Assembly (NCBI GenBank): GCA_903918555.1
Contig: CAIXEV010000332.1
Coordinates: 1-16,605 of the forward strand
Direction of reading: 5' to 3'
DNA from: an uncultured bacterium
Lineage (GTDB): Bacteria > Planctomycetota > Phycisphaerae > Phycisphaerales > SM1A02
Length of the DNA stretch: 16,605 nucleotides
In this document: in pieces, positions 6,588 through 13,952 of the stretch
How positions within the stretch are numbered: the stretch's first letter is position 1
How the letters are laid out: every line of letters starts with the position of its first letter
Notes under the pieces: model-generated
Seen by the model: only the letters and a program-made list of their open reading frames with translations
The model's database searches: none
What the model was told of the DNA's origin: nothing
Translations under genes and position numbers: made by a program

Positions 6588-8918
6588 ATGTGGCGTATGT
6601 CCGCCCGATTCCTCTCATCGCTCTTTCGCATTGCGTTCGTCGTGGCTGCCATCGACTTGGCCGCCTGCGCGACGACTCAGACTGACATGATTGAGCCCGC
6701 GCGCGACGCCGCGGCCGTGCGCGCGTTCGCTGAACTCGCCACGCACGATGTCGCGTGGACGGCGCCTGGCGGCGACGAAGCGGGGTCGATGCCGATCGGA
6801 AACGGCACCTTCGGCGCGAATGTCTGGTTCGACGCGAAGGGCGACCTGCTCGTGCTCCTCTCGCACACCGACGCCTTCAGCGAGATCGAGCGCCTGCTCA
6901 AGCTTGGCCGCGTGCGCGTTTCGTGCGACCCGCCGCTTGCGCTCGCGCCGTTTGCGCAGCGCATGCGCTTTGCGGACGGCATGATCGAGGTCGAGGCTGG
7001 CGCCGGCGACGACCGCGCGATCGTGCGCGTGTGGATCGACAGCGCGAGCGAGGTGCTGCACGCGACGGTCGAGAGCGCGCGGCCGCGCACGGTCACCGCC
7101 ACGCTCGAGAACTGGCGCGACGCCGCGCGCACGCTCGAAGGCGGCGAGCGCAACAGCTCGTGGGTGATGCGCGACGCGCCTGCGTCGATCGCGCTCACGG
7201 AGTCGGCCGACATCGTCGTGCCGGTCGAGGAATCACCGGACGCCGTCGCGTGGTATCACCGCAACGAGTCGTCGATCGTGGCCTTCACGCTCGAGCACCA
7301 AGGGCTGCTCGCGTTCGAGACGGCGTTCCCCGATCCGCTCATTCTGCGCACTTTCGGCGGCCACATCGATGGCGACGGCTTCGTGCGCACCGACGCGAGC
7401 ACGATGCGCACCGACGCGCCGCGCACGAGCCACGCGCTGCGCGTGTCCGTCGCCTGCTCGCAGGCCGACAACCTCGAGTCGTGGCAGAAGCGGCTCGCGT
7501 CGGTGGCTGCGAACGCGGCCGACCACGCGGCGTCGCGTGCGCGCACCGCGGCGTGGTGGAGCGCCCGCTTCACGCAGAGCTGGGTGTTCGTCGACATGCC
7601 AGAGCCCGAGCGCGGCGCGCTCGCGCTGTCGCAGGCCTACGCCGCACAGCGCGCGGCGGCGCTTGCGGCGACGGGCGGCGTGTTCCCCGTCAAGTTCAAC
7701 GGTTCGATCTTCACGGTCGCGCCGCGATTCGTGAACGGCGCCCCGCACAACGACGACTTCCGCAACTGGGGCGGCGACTACTGGTGGCAGAACACGCGGC
7801 TTCCGTACCACGGCATGCTCGCGCGCGGCGATGGCGACCGCATGCGGTCGCTGTTCGATTTCTATTTCCGCGCGATTCGCGGCTGTTCGGTGCGCGCGAA
7901 GGAGTATTACGGCGCGGAAGGTGCGTATTTCCCCGAGACCATGACGACCTTCGCGACCTATTCGAACGGCGACTACGGCTGGAACCGCGAGGGTCTCGAC
8001 AAGAGCGTCGTCCAGTGCCCGTACTGGCAGTGGGCGTGGAACCAGGGGCCGGAGCTCGTCGCGATGATGCTCGACCACTGGGATCACACCGGCGACACCC
8101 GCATGCTCGAGGAGCGCACGATTCCGATGGCGCGCGCGATGCTGCGCTACTTCGACACGCGCTTCACGCGCGATGCGCGCGGCGTGCTCGTGATCACGCC
8201 GACGCAATCGGCCGAAACCTACTGGACGGGCGTCGTGAACGACCTGCCATGCATCGCCGGGCTGCGCGAAGTGACCGCCCGGCTCTGCGCGCTGCCCGCG
8301 CGATTCGGCGCGGCCGACGACCGCGCGCTGTGGGAACGGATGCGCGCCGCGTGTCCGCCGCTGCCGCTCACGGCCGACGGCACGAAGCTCTCGCCGGCGG
8401 AGAAGTTCGACGCGACGCGCTCGAACTGCGAGAATCCCGAGCTCTACGCCGTGTGGCCGTTCTGGCTGCCGGAGGACATGCTCGCGGTCGGCCGCGCAAG
8501 CTACGCCGCGCGCATCGAGAAGATGACGCACGGCTGGACGCAGGACGGCATGCAGGCCGCGCGCCTCGGCCTCGCCGACGAGGCCGCCGCGAATGTGCGC
8601 GCGAAGCTCGGCAACACCCACAAGAACTTCCGCTACCCGACCTTCTGGGGCCCGAACTTCGACTGGGTGCCCGACCAGTGCCACGGTTCGAACCTGCTGA
8701 CGACCGTGCAGGAGATGCTGCTGCAATCGCGCCCCGACGGCACGATCGTGCTGCTCCCCGCGTGGCCGAAGTCGTGGGACGCGCGCTTCCGCCTGCATGG
8801 CGCGGGCGGCACGCAGGTGACCGCCGAAGTCCGCGGCGGCGCGCTCGTATCGCTCGAGGTCGACCCGCCGGCGAACCGCGGGCGGGTGAAGCTCGCAGAA
8901 GGGTGGACGGCGCCATGA
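6588..8918 (+). CDS. Lipoprotein glycoside hydrolase, GH95-like with DUF5703-type N-terminus
   Basis: This 776-residue exported enzyme probably cleaves sugar residues from polysaccharides or glycoconjugates. An N-terminal signal (SLFRIAFVVAAID) ends in the lipobox LAAC at residue 27. Residues about 46-250 match the N-terminal beta-sandwich of DUF5703/GH95-type glycosidases (GSMPIGNGTFGANVWF, LLVLLSHTDAFSE). From about 340 an (alpha/alpha)6 catalytic domain follows (NWGGDYWWQNTRLPYHGML, QWAWNQGPELVAMMLDHW, ETYWTGVVNDLPCIAGLR), then HGSNLLTTVQEMLLQS and a closing beta domain. By position, Glu543 in ITPTQSAETYW could be the general acid that GH95 fucosidases carry in their PEN motif, and Asp696 could match the GH95 C-terminal catalytic Asp. 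Both are inferences. The start could also be the ATG at 6597. Frames upstream to 6477 add no signal-like sequence. The stop overlaps the next ATG by 4 bp (ATGA). The exact glycan is unknown. Confidence 0.8.
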   Translation: MWRMSARFLSSLFRIAFVVAAIDLAACATTQTDMIEPARDAAAVRAFAELATHDVAWTAPGGDEAGSMPIGNGTFGANVWFDAKGDLLVLLSHTDAFSEIERLLKLGRVRVSCDPPLALAPFAQRMRFADGMIEVEAGAGDDRAIVRVWIDSASEVLHATVESARPRTVTATLENWRDAARTLEGGERNSSWVMRDAPASIALTESADIVVPVEESPDAVAWYHRNESSIVAFTLEHQGLLAFETAFPDPLILRTFGGHIDGDGFVRTDASTMRTDAPRTSHALRVSVACSQADNLESWQKRLASVAANAADHAASRARTAAWWSARFTQSWVFVDMPEPERGALALSQAYAAQRAAALAATGGVFPVKFNGSIFTVAPRFVNGAPHNDDFRNWGGDYWWQNTRLPYHGMLARGDGDRMRSLFDFYFRAIRGCSVRAKEYYGAEGAYFPETMTTFATYSNGDYGWNREGLDKSVVQCPYWQWAWNQGPELVAMMLDHWDHTGDTRMLEERTIPMARAMLRYFDTRFTRDARGVLVITPTQSAETYWTGVVNDLPCIAGLREVTARLCALPARFGAADDRALWERMRAACPPLPLTADGTKLSPAEKFDATRSNCENPELYAVWPFWLPEDMLAVGRASYAARIEKMTHGWTQDGMQAARLGLADEAAANVRAKLGNTHKNFRYPTFWGPNFDWVPDQCHGSNLLTTVQEMLLQSRPDGTIVLLPAWPKSWDARFRLHGAGGTQVTAEVRGGALVSLEVDPPANRGRVKLAEGWTAP

Positions 8919-10717
8919 CCGCGCACGACGCACGCACGGCACCGACCCAGTCGCCCGCGCGCCGGCGTCGCGTGTGGCCGTGGGTCGTCGCGATCGTGTG
9001 CGTGATCGTCGGCTGGTACCTCTGGCGTGCCACAAGCCTGTGGTACACGCAGCCCGTGATTGCGCTTGACTTGGTCGGGACCATCAACGATCGCCAGCCG
9101 AAGCCCGGACCCGAAGGCAGTGCGCTCGTGATCTATCAAGAGGCGTTCGGCGATGGCTTGAAGCCGCGTTCGGGTGTTGGTTCGAATGCACTCGACTTCG
9201 CGTGGCGAGCGACCGTCGACCCGGCTGCGCTCGCGGGCCTGCGGCAGGAGATGGCGGGCGCAGCGCCGCGCCTCGCAGTGCTTCGGAACTTGTCGGCGCA
9301 TCCCGTGCTCGCGATTCCCGTGTTCCACGACGCGAGCGAGCATCCCGAGATCGCTGCGCTCATGGGCTATCCGACCGCCGAGGCATCGCGTCCAAAGGCG
9401 CCCAAGGATTCGTTCATGCGCTCCGCAATCGCGCTTTCCATTTCGTCCGTGCAGCTCTCGCAGCAGGCGGCATCGTTGCTCTTCGCCGATGCCACCTTGG
9501 CGACGCTCGACGGCGACATCGACCGCGCGATCGCCGATCTCGAGGCAGCGGCGGTCGCCGCGGGCCATGCCGGCGAGTCGGGCTTTCCCGTTGCAGGCGT
9601 GATCCAAGCGCGGACCGAAGGGTGGGTCGCCACGGCGATCGTCGCGATCGTCGAGAACCACGCGGACACGCTGAGCGACCAGCAGCTTCAAGCGCTCGAC
9701 CGGCTCGCCCGCCGACTCGCGACGGCAAACGACGAGCGCGTCCTCGAGACCGAGCGTCTCGCCATGCTCGACATGGTGCAGCGCATCTACAGCGACGATG
9801 GCGCTGGAAATGGCGAGTTGCTGCCGCGTGCGATGCAGGATTTCGAGTATGCGTTCACGTGGGTCGATCCGGCGACCAAGCGGCCGCCCCCGGCGCCGTG
9901 GCACCAGTCCGATGCCGCGATGTTCCTGCTCACGCCGATCACGAACCGCTGGCGCGACGATCGCGTGTCGACGATTCGGCTCTTCGACGGAATCCTGGAG
10001 CACGCGCGCGAAGGGCTGGCGGCGCCGTCAGGAGAAGCGCTCAAGAAGATCGACCGTCGCATCGACCAAATCGTCGAGCTGGCACCGAAGTGGGAGCAGC
10101 CGGTCATCAATCGTCTTGGCAGGGGATGGACGATGACACTGCTTTCGTCGCGAACGGCGCGTCTCGCGCGCGACTCCGCGCTTGCGGCGATCGGGATCGA
10201 GCGTTTCCGCCGCGCGAACGCGCGCTTTCCCGAGTCGCTTGATGAGCTGAACGCGTTCGTCGGCATGACGCTCGGCGCCGACAATCCGCCGTCGAACCCG
10301 TGGCGCTACGCGGTCGTCGACGGGCGTCCGTTGATCTACGACTTCGGGTGGGACGGTATCGACGACGGCGCGCGGCCGACCGGAGCCTGGCTCAGCCAGG
10401 TGCTCGGCGAGCAAGCCGCGCAGCGGATGGTCGGCGCCGCGTCTGAGACCTGCGGAGCGCTCGACGGGGCGTTCGATCTGCGGACAGAGATCGACCCTGC
10501 GATGCTTGCCGCGACGGCGACGATCCAGACGCCCGCGCCAACGGCGGTCGCGAACGCTTCGCTTCGTTCGGTGCATACAGCGAAGCAGCACGACAACTTC
10601 CGTGCCATCGGCGACACGGTCTGGGTGCTCTGGCGCTCGGGTGCGGTCGGGTCGAGCCGCGTCGTGCGCCTCAAGCCCGACAACGGCGAGTTCGACGCGG
10701 CGCGTGGGGATGGGTGA
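8915..10717 (+). CDS. Membrane-anchored helical protein A, unknown function
   Basis: I do not recognise a named family. The 600-residue protein has a short basic cytoplasmic start, one membrane segment (WPWVVAIVCVIVGWYLW, 21-37) and a large outer domain. Just after the membrane comes PVIALD and then KPGPEGSAL (about 47-71). A helical module (residues about 182-260, ASLLFADATLATLDGD then ARTEGWVATAIV) is followed by the Asp-rich loop SDDGAGNGELLPRA at 293-306. All of these recur in protein C of this operon. The C-terminal part, IGIERFRRANARFPESLDEL (427-446) then NPWRYAVVDGRPLIYDFG and GIDDG, resembles a pseudopilin-like tail I associate with uncharacterised planctomycete proteins. Its ATG overlaps the glycosidase stop, so the two are translationally coupled. 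A longer in-frame upstream extension is an artefact of the glycosidase gene's antisense-like frame. Confidence 0.75.
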   Translation: MTAHDARTAPTQSPARRRRVWPWVVAIVCVIVGWYLWRATSLWYTQPVIALDLVGTINDRQPKPGPEGSALVIYQEAFGDGLKPRSGVGSNALDFAWRATVDPAALAGLRQEMAGAAPRLAVLRNLSAHPVLAIPVFHDASEHPEIAALMGYPTAEASRPKAPKDSFMRSAIALSISSVQLSQQAASLLFADATLATLDGDIDRAIADLEAAAVAAGHAGESGFPVAGVIQARTEGWVATAIVAIVENHADTLSDQQLQALDRLARRLATANDERVLETERLAMLDMVQRIYSDDGAGNGELLPRAMQDFEYAFTWVDPATKRPPPAPWHQSDAAMFLLTPITNRWRDDRVSTIRLFDGILEHAREGLAAPSGEALKKIDRRIDQIVELAPKWEQPVINRLGRGWTMTLLSSRTARLARDSALAAIGIERFRRANARFPESLDELNAFVGMTLGADNPPSNPWRYAVVDGRPLIYDFGWDGIDDGARPTGAWLSQVLGEQAAQRMVGAASETCGALDGAFDLRTEIDPAMLAATATIQTPAPTAVANASLRSVHTAKQHDNFRAIGDTVWVLWRSGAVGSSRVVRLKPDNGEFDAARGDG

Positions 10718-10780
10718 TCGAGGAATCTGGTGATCCAATCTGCGATAAGGCACACGAGGCATGGTGCGACCCTTGCCGCT

Positions 10781-10785
10781 GGAGG
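10781..10785 (+). promoter_or_regulatory. Ribosome-binding site of helical protein B gene
   Basis: GGAGG lies seven bases before the ATG at 10793. It selects this start over the in-frame ATT and other codons from 10730, which would place nonhydrophobic residues in front of the signal peptide. Confidence 0.65.
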
Positions 10786-10792
10786 CGGATCA

Positions 10793-12820
10793 ATGGCCAA
10801 CGAAAGCAAGTTCATCCGCGGCGTAGTCATGCTGGCGGCGTGCGCGGCGCTTCTTCTGCCCGCATCGCCCGTGAGCGCTGCGCCGCAGCAGCAGGCTTCG
10901 CAGGAAAGCTCGGTCGATGCGTACGACCGCATCCATCAGCGATTGACCCAGCTCTACGACCTCGCGCCCGACGAGTCGCGCGAGGCGTTCATGTACCAGG
11001 GCGTCTCGGACGAATCGATGCAGCGATGGCTTGAGCAGGCGCGGCCGCTTGGGCGCGAGTTCGTCGACGCGACGCGGCGGCCGTATGCGCGCAACCTCGA
11101 CTATTCGAAGGGCTTCGAGCTGCTGCTTCCACACTACTCGGGGCAGAGGCAGCTGGCGAGAACGGCGCGCCTGCTCGCGCACGATGCCGCGCAGCGCGGC
11201 GACCGGTCGGCTGCGATCGACTACCTCTGCGCCCAGATGTCACTTGCGCGTCAGGCGGGTAGCGACCGCGTCGTCATCGGCTCGCTTGTCTCGATGGGTA
11301 TCACGCGGTTCGGTGTGACTTCACTCGACGAGATGCTCGACTATGGCGTGATCGACCGCGATGGCGCCGAACGGCTCGCAAGTTCGCGGGAGGGCCTTGC
11401 CGCATCGATGCGCACGCAGATGGCAGCGTCGATCGAGATGGAGTCGGGCATGTTGGTGCAGGAGGTCGGAAGGCTCGCGGAGCTCGACGATGCGGGGCGT
11501 CTTGCACGCTTCTCGCAGCTCGGCATCAACCAGCCGATCGCGTCCGACGCCGCAAGCGTCGAGAAGTGGAAGGCGCAGGCGTCGAGCTACAACGAGGCCA
11601 TGAAGGCGGCGGTTGCGAACACCGACCCGAAGGCGATGCGCGGCGCGGTCGAGGCGCTGACCGCCCGCGTGGCTGCGGGCGAGTTCGGCGACTTCCTCAA
11701 GGTGTTCGGCGCGGATCTGAGTCAGGCGCTGTTTCGGCTGGAGATCGTCGAGGCGGAGCTCGCGCGGCAGGATGCGCTGCTCGCCGACATTGTGAGCGGG
11801 AAGAAGAAGCCGGAGGACTTCGCGAACGCCGCGCGGCTCTACCAGATGGCAGCGAAGGCGGCGGAGTCGCTGTCGGTCGAGCAGCAGCGAACGATCGAGG
11901 CGTTGCGGCTTGCTTGCGACAAACTGACCGAGGCCGATCGGCGCGAGGCGCGCCGTGCGGTCGAGGCGCTGCGCGTGCGTGTGATCGATAGCATCATGCA
12001 GGCGTCCACGATGTCGCGCTGCGAATTCGATCAGGACCCGAACGACCATACGGATCTTCTCCCGTGGATGAGCGAGGGCTTGCTCGGTGCCCTGCGCGTG
12101 GCGCTGTTCGACCCGCTGTTGCCGGGCGAGCGGCCTGCCGACGCGCCGACCGCGGTCGACGCATGCGCTGCGATGATCTCGGCGATCCGCCACATCTCGA
12201 CGGACAACGGTCTCGGACGCGCGTTGGTCGCGCAGCGTGTGGGGCGCGATGTTGCGCAGGCGCTCGCCGAGCTCGATGCGAAGGGCACGCTCGACCCGGC
12301 TTCACGCGAGCGTCTCGCGAAGGAACTCGCGCGCCTCAAGACCGACGATCCGTTCGGCATCCGCCGTGCGATCGACACCGAACGCGTGCGCATCTCACGC
12401 TCCGCCGGCCTGCGGTACGCGGCGGAAGACGACGAGCGCGCGTTCTCGCAGTCGCGGCTTGCGAACCTGTCGCCCGACTCGATCGCGTTCCTCTCGGCCG
12501 CGCTCTCGTTTGAGCGCGCCGCGTTGAAGCCCGCGAAGTGCGACTGCCCGTTCGACGGGCCGATCCTCGATGTACGCCCGCTCTTCGACATCGAGGCGTT
12601 CGAGAAGGCGCGCGCCCAGCGGGAAAAACTGCAGCAGCGGATCGACGCGGCGATCAAGCCACGCGACGACAACGCCGGCACCGCGCTGCGCGACCTGACC
12701 GTGACGAAGCCCGTGCCCGTCGAGGAGCGGATCGCGGAGTCCCGCGCCGACTTCGATCGCCTGATGTCGTTCGCAGCGGTTCCGCGTGGAAAGACGAGCG
12801 CCGGTGGGGGCGTTCGATGA
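10793..12820 (+). CDS. Exported helical protein B with two internal modules, unknown function
   Basis: This 675-residue, almost entirely helical protein begins with a clear signal peptide (FIRGVVMLAACAALLLPASP, cleavage near SAAP, residue 30), so it is exported. It belongs to no family I can name. The first module (residues about 98-205) contains FELLLPHYSGQRQLARTA, LLAHDAAQRGDRSAAIDYL and VVIGSLVSMGI. A second, diverged copy spans about 410-520 (CEFDQDP, LLPWMSEGLLGALRVALF, GRALVAQRVG, LDPASRERLAKELARL). Between them lies a long charged helical stretch, likely coiled coil (about 270-400). The module matches those in proteins A and C. A CDCPFD segment near 583 could bind metal or form disulfides. 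The gene follows A after 75 bp and overlaps the next gene's start by 4 bp (ATGA). Confidence 0.75.
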   Translation: MANESKFIRGVVMLAACAALLLPASPVSAAPQQQASQESSVDAYDRIHQRLTQLYDLAPDESREAFMYQGVSDESMQRWLEQARPLGREFVDATRRPYARNLDYSKGFELLLPHYSGQRQLARTARLLAHDAAQRGDRSAAIDYLCAQMSLARQAGSDRVVIGSLVSMGITRFGVTSLDEMLDYGVIDRDGAERLASSREGLAASMRTQMAASIEMESGMLVQEVGRLAELDDAGRLARFSQLGINQPIASDAASVEKWKAQASSYNEAMKAAVANTDPKAMRGAVEALTARVAAGEFGDFLKVFGADLSQALFRLEIVEAELARQDALLADIVSGKKKPEDFANAARLYQMAAKAAESLSVEQQRTIEALRLACDKLTEADRREARRAVEALRVRVIDSIMQASTMSRCEFDQDPNDHTDLLPWMSEGLLGALRVALFDPLLPGERPADAPTAVDACAAMISAIRHISTDNGLGRALVAQRVGRDVAQALAELDAKGTLDPASRERLAKELARLKTDDPFGIRRAIDTERVRISRSAGLRYAAEDDERAFSQSRLANLSPDSIAFLSAALSFERAALKPAKCDCPFDGPILDVRPLFDIEAFEKARAQREKLQQRIDAAIKPRDDNAGTALRDLTVTKPVPVEERIAESRADFDRLMSFAAVPRGKTSAGGGVR

Positions 12821-13932
12821 GGTCGCGGGGTACACGCGGCCTTCGCCGCGCCGCGACGCTCGCGCTCATCGTGTCTGCGGGCGGTTGCGCGGTTGCCTCG
12901 CCGCCGCCACGGGCGCTTGCGGTCGGTGACCCCGCGCCAGCGCTCGAGCTCGGCGAGTGGCTCAGGGGCGAGCCGATCGCGGACTTCGCGAAGGGCAGGA
13001 TCTACGTGGTCGAGATGTGGGCCACCTGGTGCGGGCCATGCATCGCCGCGATTCCGCATCTCACCGAGCTTGCGCGGCGCCACCGCGACGACGGTGTGGT
13101 GGTGGTCGCCGTCAACGTGATGGACCCCGATCCGGCCGCCGTGCGCGCGTTCGTCGCGGAGGCCGGCGCGCGCATCGACTTTCGCGTCGCGCGCGATGCC
13201 GCCGTCGCTGGCGACGAGGTGGGCGCGATGGCGCGCGCGTGGCTGCCCGAAGGGCGGTCGATTCCAAGCTGCGTCATCGTCGACCGCGACACGCGCGTGG
13301 CGTGGGCTGGTCACCCGCTGCGTGCGGAGGGGCCGTTAGGCGCCCTGGTCGCCGGGACCTTCGACCCCGCAAGGCAGGCCGAGATCGAGCGGATGTGGGT
13401 CGAGCTCGGCGAGCGGTACGGACACGCTGCGAAGGAGAAGCGCTGGGACGACGCGGCTGCGCTGCTCGACCGCATGGACGCCGTCGATCCGTCGGGCCGA
13501 TCGCTGCTGGTGCGGCAGCGGATCGCCGTCGCACTGGGCGGGGACGACTATGCGGCGGCCGAACGCATCGCGCGCGAGGTGCTTTCCGACCAATGTGGCG
13601 CGCCGTCCGATCTCCGGCGCGCAGGCATGGCGTCGGACGCGATCGTGGCGCTGCTCATGGCGCGCGAGCCGTCGAGGCTCGACCTCGACTTCATCCTTGC
13701 GGAGGCGAAGAAGGCGGCGGACGACGGACGCTCGGACAATCCGCGCGCGCTTGGCGCGCTCGCGCGCGCATACATGGCGAAGGGCGCGATCGCCGACGCC
13801 GTCGGGGTGTGGAGGCGCATGATCGAGGCGTGCGGGCCGATGGTGAATCGCGAGGGACTCGAAGGGCTCATCAAGGACGCCGAGGCGAAGGGCGCGGACA
13901 GGCGGGAAGTCACGACGGATCCGGGGCGCTGA
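12817..13932 (+). CDS. TlpA-like thioredoxin-fold lipoprotein with TPR-like tail
   Basis: This 371-residue protein is exported: an Arg-rich start and hydrophobic LALIVSAGGC with Cys24 look like a lipoprotein signal, although the -3 residue is Ala, so it may be an ordinary signal peptide. Residues about 35-175 form a TlpA/ResA-type thioredoxin domain: VGDPAPALELGEWL, the redox motif W71-C72-G-P-C75 in MWATWCGPC, and SIPSCVIVDRD supplying the cis-proline loop. Such proteins reduce or maintain thiols in extracytoplasmic partners such as cytochrome maturation factors or other exported proteins. From about 205 to 371 the sequence is helical and TPR-like (AKEKRWDDAAALLDRM, ALGALARAYMAKGAIADAV) and probably binds partners. 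The ATG overlaps the previous stop (ATGA). Physiological partners are unknown. Cysteine-containing neighbours in the operon are candidates. Confidence 0.85.
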   Translation: MRSRGTRGLRRAATLALIVSAGGCAVASPPPRALAVGDPAPALELGEWLRGEPIADFAKGRIYVVEMWATWCGPCIAAIPHLTELARRHRDDGVVVVAVNVMDPDPAAVRAFVAEAGARIDFRVARDAAVAGDEVGAMARAWLPEGRSIPSCVIVDRDTRVAWAGHPLRAEGPLGALVAGTFDPARQAEIERMWVELGERYGHAAKEKRWDDAAALLDRMDAVDPSGRSLLVRQRIAVALGGDDYAAAERIAREVLSDQCGAPSDLRRAGMASDAIVALLMAREPSRLDLDFILAEAKKAADDGRSDNPRALGALARAYMAKGAIADAVGVWRRMIEACGPMVNREGLEGLIKDAEAKGADRREVTTDPGR

Positions 13933-13942
13933 GCGCTCGGAC

Positions 13943-13948
13943 AGGAGG
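13943..13948 (+). promoter_or_regulatory. Ribosome-binding site of helical protein C gene
   Basis: AGGAGG lies four bases before the ATG at 13953 and is the strongest Shine-Dalgarno sequence in the operon. It fixes that start within a much longer open frame. Confidence 0.65.
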
Positions 13949-13952
13949 CGAC

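Noticed and set aside
6310..6685. Short frames on both strands in the gap before the glycosidase
   Set aside because: They have no ribosome-binding sites, signal peptides or family resemblance, and they overlap each other and the glycosidase start.
6755..8914. In-frame upstream extension of helical protein A
   Set aside because: The extension overlaps the glycosidase gene and is extremely Arg-rich. The real start is the ATG at 8915, directly before the membrane segment and overlapping the glycosidase stop.
7233..9035. 600-codon minus-strand frame
   Set aside because: It is antisense to the glycosidase, which has clear domain motifs and a lipobox. The minus frame has only low-complexity Arg/His/Glu-rich sequence.
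8633..10003. 456-codon minus-strand frame
   Set aside because: It is antisense to genes for the glycosidase end and protein A, with no recognisable motif and no ribosome-binding site.
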